The notes: generated by a model not told the origin, from the letters alone. DNA of 64,000 nt from Arsenophonus sp045399315 (GCA_045399315.1 DAYVGO010000007.1:1-64000), one strand, 5' to 3'; counted from the first letter of the stretch, positions 1 to 11,229 are shown. Made by a program: numbers and translations.

Positions 1-545
1 ACCCAGTGCAAGGGGGGAAAAACCCCCCCCCCCCCCCCCCCCAGTTTTCACTATTATTGCCACTAATGATCCAATTGCCTGCTATAGGCATCAGTGAAAG
101 TCCAATCAAAGTAACAATCGAGTCCATCACAACTTTAGGGAAAAAAACGCACAAGATGGCATATCCACGGTGCGCATACCAGCGTGAATAATCCCGCAAT
201 AATTATGGCGCCGAAAATGCCGCCAATACTATACTGTTTACCGATCAGTATCATCGGGACGAGTGCAGCAAATATACAGCCTTGTATTAGTGATAAACGG
301 CAGCCAATCCATGCTCCCAAGCCAAAAGATTGGGCAATGGTTGCTACTCAGCAAATAAACAGATCAGTACTAATTAATAGAATGATTTGCTCAACAGGTA
401 AGCCGACGGTATTACCGATAACTAATGGAACGGCGACTGTGACTGTGTACATCACTAAAACATGTTGCAGCCCGTAAAGTATCATTTGCCCAATGGGAAG
501 TATTTCATCGACTGGATGGGGCTGGCTGGTGCTTGGGAAGAACAG
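1..545 (-). pseudogene. NCS2 nucleobase permease, partial and broken
   Basis: This is the N-terminal part of a nucleobase:cation symporter-2 permease, an inner-membrane carrier for xanthine, uric acid or uracil. Read on the minus strand it gives the family signatures YGLQHVLVMY, then GNTVGLPVEQI, then the stretch GCRLSLIQGCIFAALVPMI, followed by GIFGAIIIAGLFTL and a VTLIGLSLMPIAGNW segment. An in-frame TGA interrupts it after LLISTDLFIC (near 345), and no good ATG with a ribosome site is visible at the 5' end. The 3' part is cut by the window edge and enters a 20-nt G run right after a Trp-Gly codon pair. In E. coli a member of this family (ygfU/uacT) neighbours the aegA paralogue ygfT, and the next gene here is aegA-like, so a purine permease is likely. 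The exact substrate cannot be told. Confidence 0.75.
23..42. repeat. 20-nt poly-C tract (poly-G on the coding strand)
   Basis: Twenty consecutive C lie at 23-42, preceded by six G and five A (12-22), so the end can fold as a G6-A5-C6 hairpin. On the minus strand the run follows a TGG Trp codon of the NCS2 permease. Such a run is very unlikely by chance in AT-rich DNA. It may be a hypervariable slippage tract or an assembly artefact at a contig edge. Confidence 0.9.
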
Positions 546-1186
546 ATCCTTTTATAAAGTTACATCACTCCTGTTGGTGAGTACTTCATTAACCTGGCTG
601 ATCGGCTTTTGGTAAGAACAGTTAATGTTTACGCTAGAACAGTGTTAGTCAAACAAACTGGTCTAAGATGTTCCAATTAGCATGTCAGCAAATATCAATA
701 ACCATGTGTAAGTCATGCCAATATCGATAAAGAGATAAAGGTGTTAGTGGCATTCGTGAATTAAGTCACGTTTTGCTGGCAACCAGGATCTTAAAGGGGA
801 AAGAATCACTAAAAACGGATACAATAATTTTATCTAAATGTTCGGCTAATTCTCATCTTGAGAATATAAGGAAAACATTTAGTTGCTAGTATTTGTATTG
901 AGTGCAGTGTTAAAATTGCGATCGATGTTATTTGGATGTGTGTCAAAGTTTATTTTTATCGAGCTCATGTTGACTGAAAAGGCCTATTCTTTAATTTCAG
1001 TGTGTATATTATTCTCAAAGTGAGAATACTTTGTGGCAGAAAGATGGATGTTGCTAAGCGTGATACAGATAAGTATTTGAAGTAATCCGCAAAATTTTAT
1101 CTTGGGCATAATTTGTTAAATATATTTGCCCAATTATTGCATCATTATTGAATCAATATACCTGAACTTACCGACAAGGAAAGCGA
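546..1186. other. Intergenic region between divergent permease and aegA relics
   Basis: About 640 bases with no reading frame that resembles a protein. The stretch is AT-rich and presumably held the divergent promoters of the permease (minus) and the aegA-like gene (plus). An AAGGA-type ribosome site is visible just before the aegA start at 1187. No convincing operator was recognised. Confidence 0.5.
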
Positions 1187-3050
1187 ATGAATAAATTTAT
1201 TATTGGTGATCCAAATGAGTACATTGGTTGCCATGTATGAGAAATTGCTTGTGTGGTTGCTCATAATCAGCAACTCTGGCCGCAAAGTAAGCGTGAATTT
1301 GTCCCACACATTAGAGTGCTGACAGACGCAAAAAAGGGCATTGCAGTAACCTGTCGTCATTGCAATAACGCACCTTGTATTAGCAGTTGTCTGGTAGATG
1401 CATTGCGTTTAGTTGACGTAAGGTTCAGCTTGATCAAACCCGCTGTATTGGTTGTAAAAGTTGCATTGTGGCTTGTCCGTTTGGTGCTATTGATATGGTA
1501 CCAGTAATTAATTCCGATATTGCACTAGCGCAAAAGTGTGATATGTGTCAGTCAACCAACACAGATCAGCAAGCTTGCGTGACACATTGCACCACGCAAG
1601 CATTACGAATGGTGATGAACAAACATTGCTAACTTTACGCCAGGTGAGACAGCAAAGAGCTGTAGATGGGAATTTTTATCTGATCATAAAACAGTCGCAG
1701 CGTAAACAGATATTGAATAAACCGCAGTGTCAAGGTGCACAAAAAATTTCCGCTCAAGAACATATTCAGTACTTTGCTGAGATCTATATTGGGCTTGATC
1801 AGCAGCAAGCGAGTTATGAGAGTTCTCGTTGCCTCTATTGTGCGCAAAAAGCGTATTGCAACTGGACGTGTCCTTTACATAACCACATACCGGATTTCAT
1901 TCGGCTAGTGAGTGAAGGAAATGTTATTGCAGCCGCTGAGTTGTGCCATCAGTCCAGTTCATTGCCAGAAATATGTAGGCGCGGTTGCCCTCAAGAGCGG
2001 TTATGTGAAGGTGCATGTACTATGAAACTACATGGTGGATCGGCCACTATTGGAAATCTGGAGCACTATATATTACTGACACTGCATTGGCGCAAGGTTG
2101 GTGGCCAGATTTATCGTCAGTAAGCCTGCGTCCGAAACATGTGGCGATTATCGGTGCTGGTCCAGCCGGACTTGGTTGCGCTGATGTTCTTGCCAGAGCA
2201 GGGAGGGAGAAGAAGGCTGAAGTGTTTGAGCGTCAGCCTGAAGTCGTTGGATTACTTACTTTTGGTATTCCACCTTTTAAACTTGATAAGCAGGTATTGA
2301 GTACCAGACGTGATATTTTCACTGTGATGGGTATCCAATTTCAACTTAATTGCGAAGTTAGTCAGGATGTTGCTTTCTCTACTCTGATTAGTAACTATGA
2401 TGCTATTTTCCTCGGTATTGGCATATATGGTTTGATGAATATAGGCTTGGAAAATGAGCAAGTGCCCGGCGTGGTTCAGGCGCTGAATTTTTTGACCGCT
2501 AGCACGCAACGGGTAATGGGATTGGAAGATGATCCTCGGTATCCTTGGGTTGATGTTACAGGCAAAAAAGTTGTGGTATTAGGGGGGGGAGAGGTGATAC
2601 TGCAATGGATTGTCTGGACACAGCAGTGCGGCGCAATACAGCCAGTGTAATTTGTTCTTATCGACGTGACCAAGTGAGTATGCCGGGGTCGAAAAAAGAG
2701 GTGATTAATGTAAGAGAAGAAGGTGTTGAATTTTTATTTAATGTTTCACCTCAGTACATTATGTTGGATGATACTGAATAGGCGTCAGTGTTGAAGCTGA
2801 CTCGTGTGCAGTTGGGGGAATCAGGTAAAGATGGACGAAGACGTCCTATTGTTGGTTCAGAGTTTGAACTTGAGGTTGATGTGTTAATTATCGCTTTTGG
2901 TTTTCAGCCACATGAGGTGCCTTGGTTGAAGGGACACAATATCAAACTTGATGATTAGGGGCTGATCCAAACCGGAGGGCAAGGGCGTTTGTTGACACAA
3001 ACTAGCAACGATAAAGTATTTGCTGGTGGTGATGCCTTGCATGGTGCAGG
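1187..3050 (+). pseudogene. aegA: AegA/YgfT-type Fe-S oxidoreductase, broken
   Basis: This resembles AegA/YgfT (UacF), a fusion of a 4Fe-4S ferredoxin domain to a glutamate-synthase small-subunit-like flavoprotein, linked in E. coli to anaerobic urate breakdown. The ATG follows an AAGGAAAG ribosome site. Visible in order are the Cys-rich N-terminus (CRHCNNAPCISSC, CIGCKSCIVACPFGA, CDMC), the linker Cys cluster (CLYCAQKAYCNWTCPLHNH), the FAD site (AIIGAGPAGLGCADVL) and the NAD site (VVVLGGGE). Lesions include a TGA replacing a Cys codon at 1233, a frameshift near 1425, another near 2060-2100, and one at the G8 run 2582-2589. TAG codons stand near 2779 and 2956. The reading frame then runs straight into selB-derived sequence at about 3045-3060, so the last 25 or so residues of AegA are gone. 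aegA and ygfT cannot be separated by eye. Confidence 0.85.
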
Positions 3051-4343
3051 TTTAGTAGTAACCGGAACGGCTTTGTCCTGCCACGTATCTATTGGCGATA
3101 TGCTATGATTAACCGGAATAGATAAGCAAGTTAGAATTCGGCGATTGCATGCGCAAAATCAACTGGTTTCACAGGCACAAGCTAGTGAGTGAATCGCTTT
3201 AAATCTGATGGGTTATATTAGCAAAAAACAGATTTCTCGTGGCGATTGGTTATTGAGTGAGTAGCCGGTGTTTGCTGTTAATAAAGTTCTGGTTGAAGTT
3301 GAAGCGAATGAATGTTTAAAAAATTGGTAGCCGTTACATCTCTATCATGCCGCCAGTCATGTGACTGGACTTATCTCTTTATTAAATCAACTATCAGACA
3401 AACCATTACTGGCTGAGTTGTCATTGGATACTCATTTATGGTTGGTTGATAATGATCGGTTAATATTGCGTGATATTAGTGCGTAACGTACTCTTGCTGG
3501 CGCGTGGGTAATTAAACTTCATTCGCCACACCGTGGTAAACATAGAGTCGAATTCCTTTTTTGGTTATCGCAGTTGGTTAATATGACTGACGATAAGGAA
3601 AATTTAGCTTTTCAGCTACCAACCGGCGAATTATCATTTAGCGATTATGGTTGGGCGCGTCAACTTACTCATTCCTCATTACAAGCGTTACTTTCACAAT
3701 TTGATGTGCTTATTGTTAACGATATTGTGTTTTCTCAAGTTAATGCTCAGCAGGTTAAACAACATTTGATGCAAATATTAGCTAATTATCATCAATATCA
3801 TGCTGATCAGATAGGTGTTGGCTGTGCACGCTTAAAATGTATGGCATTACCACCTATGCTAAATGATGAGTTGGTTTTTACCCTACTCCGTCAATTAGTT
3901 GATGAAAAAAAAAGTGATACAAACTAATGGCTGGCTTCATTTAGCTGGGCATAGCTTGATGTTTGATCAACAACAGGCTCAATTATGGCAAAAGTTAGAG
4001 CCTTATTTTGTCACCGACCAGCCGTGGTGGGTTTGCGAGTTGACTGTAAAATTCAGCAAGATGAAGCAATCATTCGTCGTATACTGACAAAAGCGGCAAA
4101 GCTGGGGTTAATTACCGCTATTGTGCCTGATCGTTATTATCATAATGCACAAATTCAATAAGTTGCCGCCATTATTTGACATTATAATCATCTTGAGGAG
4201 GCAATTACAGTAACCAGTTTTCATGATGAGTTGGTGATAGGGCGTAAATTAGCGGTTCAAATTTTGGAATTTTTTGATAGAAGTGGTTTTACTTGACGTA
4301 AATCTGATGCGCATATTTTAGGGATGAAGGGTTATTTGAATAA
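3043..4343 (+). pseudogene. selB: 3' part of SelB, selenocysteine elongation factor, broken
   Basis: SelB is the GTPase factor that brings Sec-tRNA to UGA codons. From about 3060 the translation matches SelB starting inside its translation-factor domain: VVTGTALS, then LTGIDKQVRIRRLHAQNQ, RGDWLLSE, PLHLYHAASHVTG, THLWLVDNDRLILRDIS. The C-terminal winged-helix region follows with GWLHLAGHSLMF, DQPWWV, IVPDRYYHN and VGRKLAVQILEFFDRSGFT-like segments. The whole N-terminal G domain is missing. In-frame stops occur near 3107, 3190, 3262, 3328 and 3484, and frameshifts near 3905, 4070 and 4310. The 5' edge is an in-frame join to aegA at a shared Gly-Ala-(Gly)-Leu-Val-Val-Thr motif. The gene cannot make SelB, so selenoprotein synthesis needs another copy or is lost. 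Confidence 0.85.
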
Positions 4344-4466
4344 ATTATTTTTCAACTTAACTCGGTTAATCTGGCTATAAATTTACTAATAGCCTAATGA
4401 CTTAGCAAAAAAAGCTATAGGTGAAATATATTCATTTTTCCTTTAGTTGATTGATATTTTTTGCTT

Positions 4467-5483
4467 ATGGAGTCAGAAATAAGAGCTATTGTTTTTACTG
4501 AGCTTTCCCTGTCACTAACTGATGTCATTCACTTTATGAAACTGAAATGGCAAAACCGCAACCAGCGACACGTGATCTATTGGTTAAAATTTCTGCTATT
4601 GCGGTAAACCCAGTGGATACAAAACTACACCAGCGTGAAGTCCCTAAAGCACCATGTATTTTGGGTTGGGATGCTTGTGATGTGGTGGAGTCTGTTGGTA
4701 ATGAGGTATCTTTATTTAAACCCGGCGACTGGGTCTATTATGCCGGTTCTATTAATAGGCCAGGCTGCTATGCAGAATATGGACTGGTAGATGAGCGTAT
4801 TGCCGGTCATAAACCAAAATCTTTAACAGCAGTGCAGGCAGCCGCTTTGCCATTAACCTCAATTACGGAGTGGGGATTGTTGTTTGATCAATTAGCGATC
4901 ACCGAAAATAGTGTGGTTGGCAAGTCTATTTTGATTATTGGTGCCGCTGGTGGTGTTAGTTCGATACTCATCCAATTAGCGCGTAAACTGACAAAGTTAC
5001 GTGTTTTAGCTACTGCTTCACGGTCGGAAACGCAACAATGGGTTAGTGAGTTAGGCACTCATGCGGTTATTGATCATAAAAAACCGTTTAGCCAGCAACT
5101 GGCGGCGTTAGGTATTAAACATGTCGACTATGTCGCTTCATTGAGTAACAGTGATGCTTATTATCAGCAGGTGTTGGATATTCTTATTCCGCAAGGAAAA
5201 TTAGCATTAATCGATGATCCTAAAACCTTTGATATTATGCTAATGAAACGTAAAGCCCTTTCCTTGCATTGGGAGTTTATGTTTATTTGTCCAATTTTTC
5301 AGACGGAAGATATGATTAAGCAGCATCAATTATTGCAACGGGTGGCAGGATTAATTGATCAGGGTTTGTTAAAACAACTGTCAGTAAAGAAATTGGCAAA
5401 ATTAGTGCTGCAAATTTGCGATTGGCCCATCAATTGATAGAAAGTGGTCAGGTAAAGGGCAAGCTTGTATTATCTGGTTTTTA
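4467..5483 (+). pseudogene. Zinc-type alcohol dehydrogenase / quinone oxidoreductase-like, frameshifted
   Basis: This is a medium-chain dehydrogenase/reductase of the quinone-oxidoreductase (COG0604) type. Visible are the N-terminal core (AVNPVDTKLHQREVPK, ILGWDACDVVESVG), the GDWVYYAG segment and the NADP-binding stretch IIGAAGGVSSILIQLAR. The main frame is open from 4547 to 5437. The natural N-terminus (IRAIVFTE) lies upstream in another frame, starting near 4467, so a frameshift falls around 4545. The C-terminus NLRLAHQLIESGQVKGKLVL lies in another frame ending at 5483. The second break is a one-base shortage in an A run at about 5397-5401. The substrate is unknown. With two single-base lesions this is either a young pseudogene or partly sequence error. 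Confidence 0.75.
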
Positions 5484-5644
5484 AGCCTGTGATTAGGGTT
5501 CTGATCTAACTTTAGCGATGCTTAATTTACACTTCTTTTTTAGACTAATTGCATATGTTGGAGAAGGAAATAAGTACCGGATGCGCTTTTGTGCTACACA
5601 AAAGATAAATATTTTTCATTTCTCTGTCAAACCTAAAAATAGCT

Positions 5645-6568
5645 TTGAAATATTTAATAACAGGATGTGCTGGTTTTTTTGGGTTTACGCTATGTCAGTG
5701 TTTATTACAAAATGGTCATGATGTTGTTGGTCTGGATAATCTTAATCATTATTATGATCCCGCTTTAAAAAAAGCACACCTTGAACGTTTAACCGTCTAT
5801 TCGCAATTTCAATTTTTGCAGTTGGATATTATTGAGCGAAAAAAGGTGATTGAAGTGATTATGCTAGGCAAGTTTGATCGAGTGATCCATCTGGCGGCAC
5901 AAGCGGGTGTTCGCTATTCCTTAAAGGATCCTTTCGCTTATTGCCGATAGTAATTTAACAGGTTTTCTATCAATATTGGAGGGTTGTTACTATGGTCAAA
6001 TCCCCCATCTGATCTATGCTTCTTCTAGTTCTGTTTATGGTATCAATTGCTCTACCAATATGTCAGTTGATCACCCCATCTCTATAATTTACCAACCACT
6101 GGGTTGCGTTTTTTTACTGTATATGGTCCTTATGGTCGGCCAGATATGGCGTTATTTAAATTCACTAAAACCATCTTGGAGATGAAACCCATTGACGTTT
6201 ATAATAATGGAGATTTGAGCCGAGACTGTACTTCTATTGAAGATATTGTGGCCGGAATATTGTCTGTTGTTGATATCATTCCGTAAAGAAAGAGCGATTG
6301 ATCTTTAACGGTCAGCAATAATGCACCTTATCGTATTTATAATATCGGTAATGGTCAGCCAATAAAATTATTGGATTTTATTTCCACTTTGAACGGCTTT
6401 GGACGAAAAGCCATTAAAAATATGCTGACGATGCAAGCAGGTGATGTTTATACAACTTGGGCCGATACCAAAGGTTTATTTTTGTTAACTGGTTATCGGT
6501 CACAGATTTTGATTAAAGAAGGGGTAAAAGCGTTTGTTGATTGGTATCGTACTTATTATCGTGTTTAG
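5645..6568 (+). pseudogene. UDP-glucuronate 4-epimerase-like, broken
   Basis: This is an extended short-chain NAD-dependent epimerase of the UDP-glucuronate 4-epimerase type, which makes UDP-galacturonate for surface polysaccharide. It starts with TTG at 5645. The Rossmann motif TGCAGFFG is present, as are FDRVIHLAAQAGVRYSL, the YASSSSVYG segment, RFFTVYGPYGRPDMALF and the end MQAGDVYTTWADTKGLF. A frameshift near 5940, a loss of about 20 codons near 6085 that should hold the catalytic YxxxK, and a stop plus frameshift near 6284 destroy it. It sits 30 bases upstream of ugd, which supplies UDP-glucuronate, so the two were probably one operon. The epimerase step is now lost from this locus. Confidence 0.8.
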
Positions 6569-6598
6569 CCTGGATCTTAAATATTTGAGAGGTTAGTT

Positions 6599-7765
6599 TT
6601 GAAAATTGCTATTGCAGGAACAGGTTATGTTGGCCTGTCGAATGCTATGTTGTTAGCGCAACATCATGAAGTGGTGGCGTTAGATATTATTGCTGAAAAA
6701 GTGGCGATGCTAAATAACAAGCAATCACCAATAGTAGATAAGGAAATTGAAGCTTTCCTAACAGAAAAAAAACTGAACTTTAGGGCAACGACGGATAAAC
6801 AACAGGCTTACCAGGGTGCAGATTATGTGATTGTTGCTACTCCTACCGATTATGATGCCACTACCAATTATTTTAATACCTTCTCGGTTGAAGCCGTGAT
6901 TGATGATGTAAACAAGATTAATCCAACTGCCATAATTATTATCAAGTCAACCATCCCGGTTGGTTTTATTGCCCGGTTGCAACAAGAAAAAGGTTACAAC
7001 AATGTCATTTTTTCACCGGAATTTTTACGTGAAGGGAGAGCTTTATATGATAATCTTTATCCTTCGCGCATTGTGGTGGGTGAATGCTCCGAGCGAGCGA
7101 AGATTTTTGCTGATTTATTATTAGAAGGAGCACTGAAAAAAGAAGTTGCGGTGCTGTTTACCGATGCAACCGAAGCGGAAGCGATAAAATTGTTTGCTAA
7201 TACTTATCTGGCGATGCGCGTTGCTTATTTTAATGAATTAGATACTTATGCTCATAGTCGCGGACTGGATAGTCGCCAAATTATTGAAGGTGTGTCACTT
7301 GATCCGCGTATTGGCAATCACTATAACAATCCCTCTTTTGGTTATGGTGGTTATTGCTTACCAAAGGATACCAAGCAATTACTGGCTAACTATAATGATG
7401 TACCAAACAATTTGATTAATGCGATCGTAGAATCTAATCGCACCCGTAAAGATTTCATTGCTGAAACGATTATTAATCAAAATCCGAAAAAAGTGGGGGT
7501 TTATCGCTTAGTGATGAAAGCTGGTTCGGATAATTTCCGAGCATCTGCGGTACAGGGCGTGATGAAACGCATCAAAGCGAAAGGAATAGAATTTGTGGTT
7601 TATGAACCCGTTTTGCAACAAAGCGAGTTCTTTCACTCCAAAGTTATTAATGATCTGGCAGAATTTAAAGCACAAAGCGATATTATTTTGGCTAACCGCT
7701 TAGTGCCTGAACTGGAAGATGTAAAAGCAAAAGTCTATACCCGCGATCTATTTGGCCACGATTAA
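6599..7765 (+). CDS. ugd: UDP-glucose 6-dehydrogenase
   Basis: The enzyme oxidises UDP-glucose to UDP-glucuronate with two NAD+, a precursor for acidic surface sugars and lipid A modification. The product is 388 residues, the same length as E. coli Ugd. The N-terminal nucleotide motif GTGYVGLS is at residues 7-14, PEFLREGR follows in the middle, and the catalytic-Cys signature GYGGYCLPKDTKQL is complete at about residue 250-263. The start is TTG at 6599, preceded by a GAGAGG-like ribosome site, and matches the family N-terminus exactly (MKIAIAGTGY). This is the only intact gene in the first 31 kb, so the enzyme is likely still under selection even though the epimerase upstream is dead. Confidence 0.95.
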   Translation: MKIAIAGTGYVGLSNAMLLAQHHEVVALDIIAEKVAMLNNKQSPIVDKEIEAFLTEKKLNFRATTDKQQAYQGADYVIVATPTDYDATTNYFNTFSVEAVIDDVNKINPTAIIIIKSTIPVGFIARLQQEKGYNNVIFSPEFLREGRALYDNLYPSRIVVGECSERAKIFADLLLEGALKKEVAVLFTDATEAEAIKLFANTYLAMRVAYFNELDTYAHSRGLDSRQIIEGVSLDPRIGNHYNNPSFGYGGYCLPKDTKQLLANYNDVPNNLINAIVESNRTRKDFIAETIINQNPKKVGVYRLVMKAGSDNFRASAVQGVMKRIKAKGIEFVVYEPVLQQSEFFHSKVINDLAEFKAQSDIILANRLVPELEDVKAKVYTRDLFGHD

Positions 7766-7821
7766 TGATTATTAATCCTCAAGCGCCAAAATGATATTAA
7801 GTTTGGCACAGTTAATCATCA

Positions 7822-8785
7822 TTAAAAAGCCACATTTATAACTAATGTGTCAGTATAATTGCCGCTGGTTGGCGTATTTTGGTCACCAAGGATTTTCGCT
7901 ACATAATCTGAGTACGGGTAAGCTGGTCGGCGCTGACATTAGTTGAATTGATGTTAGACCACGATTCACTGCCATCCCCAGCGATTGTTAGTTATACCTT
8001 GATAAATGTCATAACTGATCAAATTACTACCATTCTTCATATTTCGCACATTGTTAACTGCATTGACGCCATTATTGATGCTGAAATTGTAGAGACTACC
8101 TTTAGTGCAGATGATGGATGGAGATGGTTTGTGCGACATTGGTAAAATTGCTAAGTAAGGAGGCCATGCCAAAGTTGATGTTAGGGGCGCTGATGGTTGA
8201 GCAATCAGGCGTTACAATCAACGAAACTATTGGCGAAAGTGTGGTACTGCCAACTTAGGGATTTAAACAGATCGAACCGATGCCGAGTAGCCCACAAATA
8301 TTCCAATTGATTGTCAGGTTCAGTGTTATGTTATAGGTGCCGGCCGATAAGTTTTGTCTGGTGACGGTTTTAAAATAAATTGGAATAGTAAATGTGTTTC
8401 CGCCTAATAAGTTAATTAAATCGGTTGATGAATAATTAATGGCACTACCAATCGGTGTTGTTGGGACGTAGTTGGAAGCTTTACACATATTAATCGGCTC
8501 GAGGTCGGTATTTGTGGTGTTTTTCATGGCAGCTTGTGTGCCACTGCTGCTCGATGCACTATTAAGTTTGGCAGAGATAGTATCGGTGGTTAACAATGAA
8601 GCCAGTACCTCCCCGCAGGTGACAACCAGATTAGCCGAGGTAGTTTGCACGGTACTATTGATGACAAAAGAACTTTGGCTACCAAACGAGGTATTCTGCA
8701 TGGTTGTGCTACAAACAGCCCAGGCATGGTTGTTGATCAGGTTGGTCAATAACAACAAAATAGAAAAAAATAACCATTTATTTAT
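7822..8785 (-). pseudogene. Csu-type pilus tip protein with two SCPU domains, broken
   Basis: This is the last gene of an archaic chaperone-usher operon and resembles CsuE-type tip adhesins. The first spore-coat-U domain is readable (VCSTTMQNTSFG, GTYNITLNLTINW) and ends in a stop at 8257. A second degraded domain follows, with PNINFGMASLL, YNFSINNGVNAVNNVRNMKNG and the end NYTDTLVINVAF at 7822. Frameshifts and a stop separate the parts. The expected start position carries ATA (8785) a few bases after an AGGAG site and overlaps the usher stop, so the initiator may be mutated. The product would have been exported to the pilus tip. Confidence 0.7.
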
Positions 8786-11219
8786 GATAACTCCTGCTGT
8801 TGCTAGCTAAAACGCAAGTAAGCGAACCATAAGTTTTCAGTTGCTGGCTTGGGTTTGTCGGCAGTTGTAGCATGACTTGGCAATAATTGCCTGCCGGTGT
8901 GTGGACAGTGAGCAAATTGTTTTGCTCCAATTGTTCCAGATAAACTAGTCCTTCCCAGCCAACATAAGTATCTGGTTTACCTGCCCGTAAAATCACGCTG
9001 GCTAATGGTAGAGCTTTACCCTGTTGATAGGTCAGGATCACACTGGTGGCATGGCGTGTTTTTACTGGGAAGTGGAGCAGATAGTCTCTGCCGTGTTTGA
9101 CCGAAATACGTTGTTCCGTAGTATCGGCATAAATATCAGGTGGCAAATTTAGGGTATTGATGCGGTATTTTGCTGGGTAGTAAGCTGGTACATTTGGGAT
9201 CAACAAATAACTAGATTTACTAGTTTTACTGTAGGGTTGGTGTTCATAATCAACGGTAATATTAGGGGTAATATTAGGATAACCGTCAGTTAATAACTCA
9301 ACTATCACAAAACCATCATTAATTTTGTTCGCCGCCTGGATGGTGCCGTCCATCAGAACCAGTGAGCCGGTCACATTACCCCATTGAGTATAGCTGCCTG
9401 ATGAACCATAGATCCCCGCCTGCATTTGGACATGGGCGTTGCGCCATTCTAGTGAGGCTTATTGATAATCATCCTGCCTATCCTGATGAGCGTAGGCCAT
9501 ATTCCAGCTAAATCCGCCGTCGCTTGGCATAGCATGGCTATAGGTGATGTTCTGAATATTTTAACCGGCGGTATTGTGTTGAGTATCTAACGTTACAGAA
9601 TCCAGAAAGTTGAACGGAATTTGCAGTACTAGCGCGAATGACCAGTTATTTTGCGAATAATCGCGGCTGGCAGAAGCATATAGATTGCTATTGCCCCATA
9701 AACCTTTACTCCATGATAAATTGAGCAACCGGTTTTTATCACCGTTGAAGCTATAAATATCCAGGTAAACCAGACCAATGTTACCATATTGCTTTAATGA
9801 TAATGAGGCGGAATATTGCGAACTACGGTGGCTTAAACTGTAAATAGGTTGGCTGTCGTTAAAGTTATTAGATTGGATTATACAGTGCCAAATTAGCGAA
9901 CTTGCTGTTATGTATCGTATGTTGAGTGGCCAGAGTAAAATAGGAGTTGTTATACTGGTAACCCCAATTGAACTGATCGCCACGATTGCCTCTCATTTGG
10001 CTGATAGTATAAGCATCATTAAATACTCCAAAGTTACCAAGTTAACTACTAAGTTACTGAAGCCACGAAGCGCCAGTGAAGATGCAGCTTCATCATGAGA
10101 CTCGACTGTTAGCCAATCACTCACCCCATAATGGTAAGGACCATTGGCAGCTAGTAGCCATATGAGAAGTTTTTAATGCCATAGTCGTGGCGTAATGCTC
10201 CGATAGAAAATGCGCCATCAGAAAGACTAGGTTTTAGTAATTTACTGGCCACATAAAAAGGTAAGTAGTGGAAACTTGTCGGCCAAGGGCATCTGTGGTT
10301 ACCAGTACTGTTTCACCAGAGCCATTAATATAGGGAATATCGGTGATGGTAAGAGGGCCGGGCTGGAGCTGATTATTACTGGATCGATAGCCATTGATAA
10401 ATAGGTCAACAGTGGTAGGTATTGCCGCTTTACTGGCAAAAGTAGGTAATGGATAGGTAATAATATCTGGCCGGATAGAAAAATCACGGTACAATGACAA
10501 ATCCCCCATTCTGACACTGCTATTCCAACTTACCGTGTTACTGATCAAGTCACCGACAGCTCAGCTTAAGACATGATTTTCATTTTCATTAGTGTAAGTG
10601 GTGTCGTAACGGGTAAAACCTTGGTTATCATTATGGTGATGGTCACCGCTAATGGGTTGTTTAAATACCCTAGTAGTGGATAAGGAACCGGCCATACTAA
10701 ACAAGCATAGTTCATTCCAGACAGAAAGTTTAGCATGATTATGCTGATTTCGATTGGGGTAGATATCATAATTAAATAGTGCCCCTTGGCTGTTGAGTCC
10801 CTCATAACGGTGTGGAGCATTGCCAATGATTAGGTTTTGTTGTGGTAACCAGCTGTCTGGCACTTGTAATAGTAGGCGCTTTTGGTCACTGTCATATTTG
10901 ACTTGCACATCTGGCATAGCACTGATATCCAGTTGTGGCTGTGTTAACCGAGATGCGGGCAATCTGGCCTTTTGTAAATCAGTAGCTGAAAGCCAAAAAT
11001 GGCCATTACGTTCACTGACTGAAGCGATGATGTCGGTAGCATAGTGGTTAACCACTAATTCCAGCATATATTGTAAGTTTTGTTTATTGATCTTGGCTGT
11101 CGGAGGAGACGGTAGCTCAGATCAGCTGTTATCCTCCACCATTGAATTAATGGCAAAGATAAAGTGATCAGTAAGGTAAATGGGTTGGTTAATTTACCCG
11201 ATAAAAGAGCTGTTTCCAT
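8778..11219 (-). pseudogene. Archaic (Csu-type) outer-membrane usher, broken
   Basis: Ushers are outer-membrane pores that assemble pili. The gene begins at an ATG at 11219. The N-domain (MLELVVNHYATDIIA) is shifted out of frame near 11067. The middle part includes PDSWLPQQNL, DLSLYRDFSIRPDI and LFINGYRSSNNQLQPGP. The C-terminal part, open from 9425 to 8778, has GSLVLMDGTIQAANKINDGF, a DGYPNI segment and the terminal YGSLTCVL typical of archaic ushers. Stops and frameshifts occur near 10550, 10230-10100, 9990, 9560 and 9430. Neighbours (SCPU pilins, PapD-like chaperone, tip protein) confirm the Csu-type identity. Non-functional. Confidence 0.8.
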
Positions 11220-11229
11220 TTTTACTGAT

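Noticed and set aside
3090..3500. Several in-frame TGA/TAG codons in the selB relic, considered as recoding (selenocysteine or read-through).
   Set aside because: They replace ordinary residues conserved in SelB (for example Trp), include TAG and TAA too, and are accompanied by frameshifts. Simple decay explains them.
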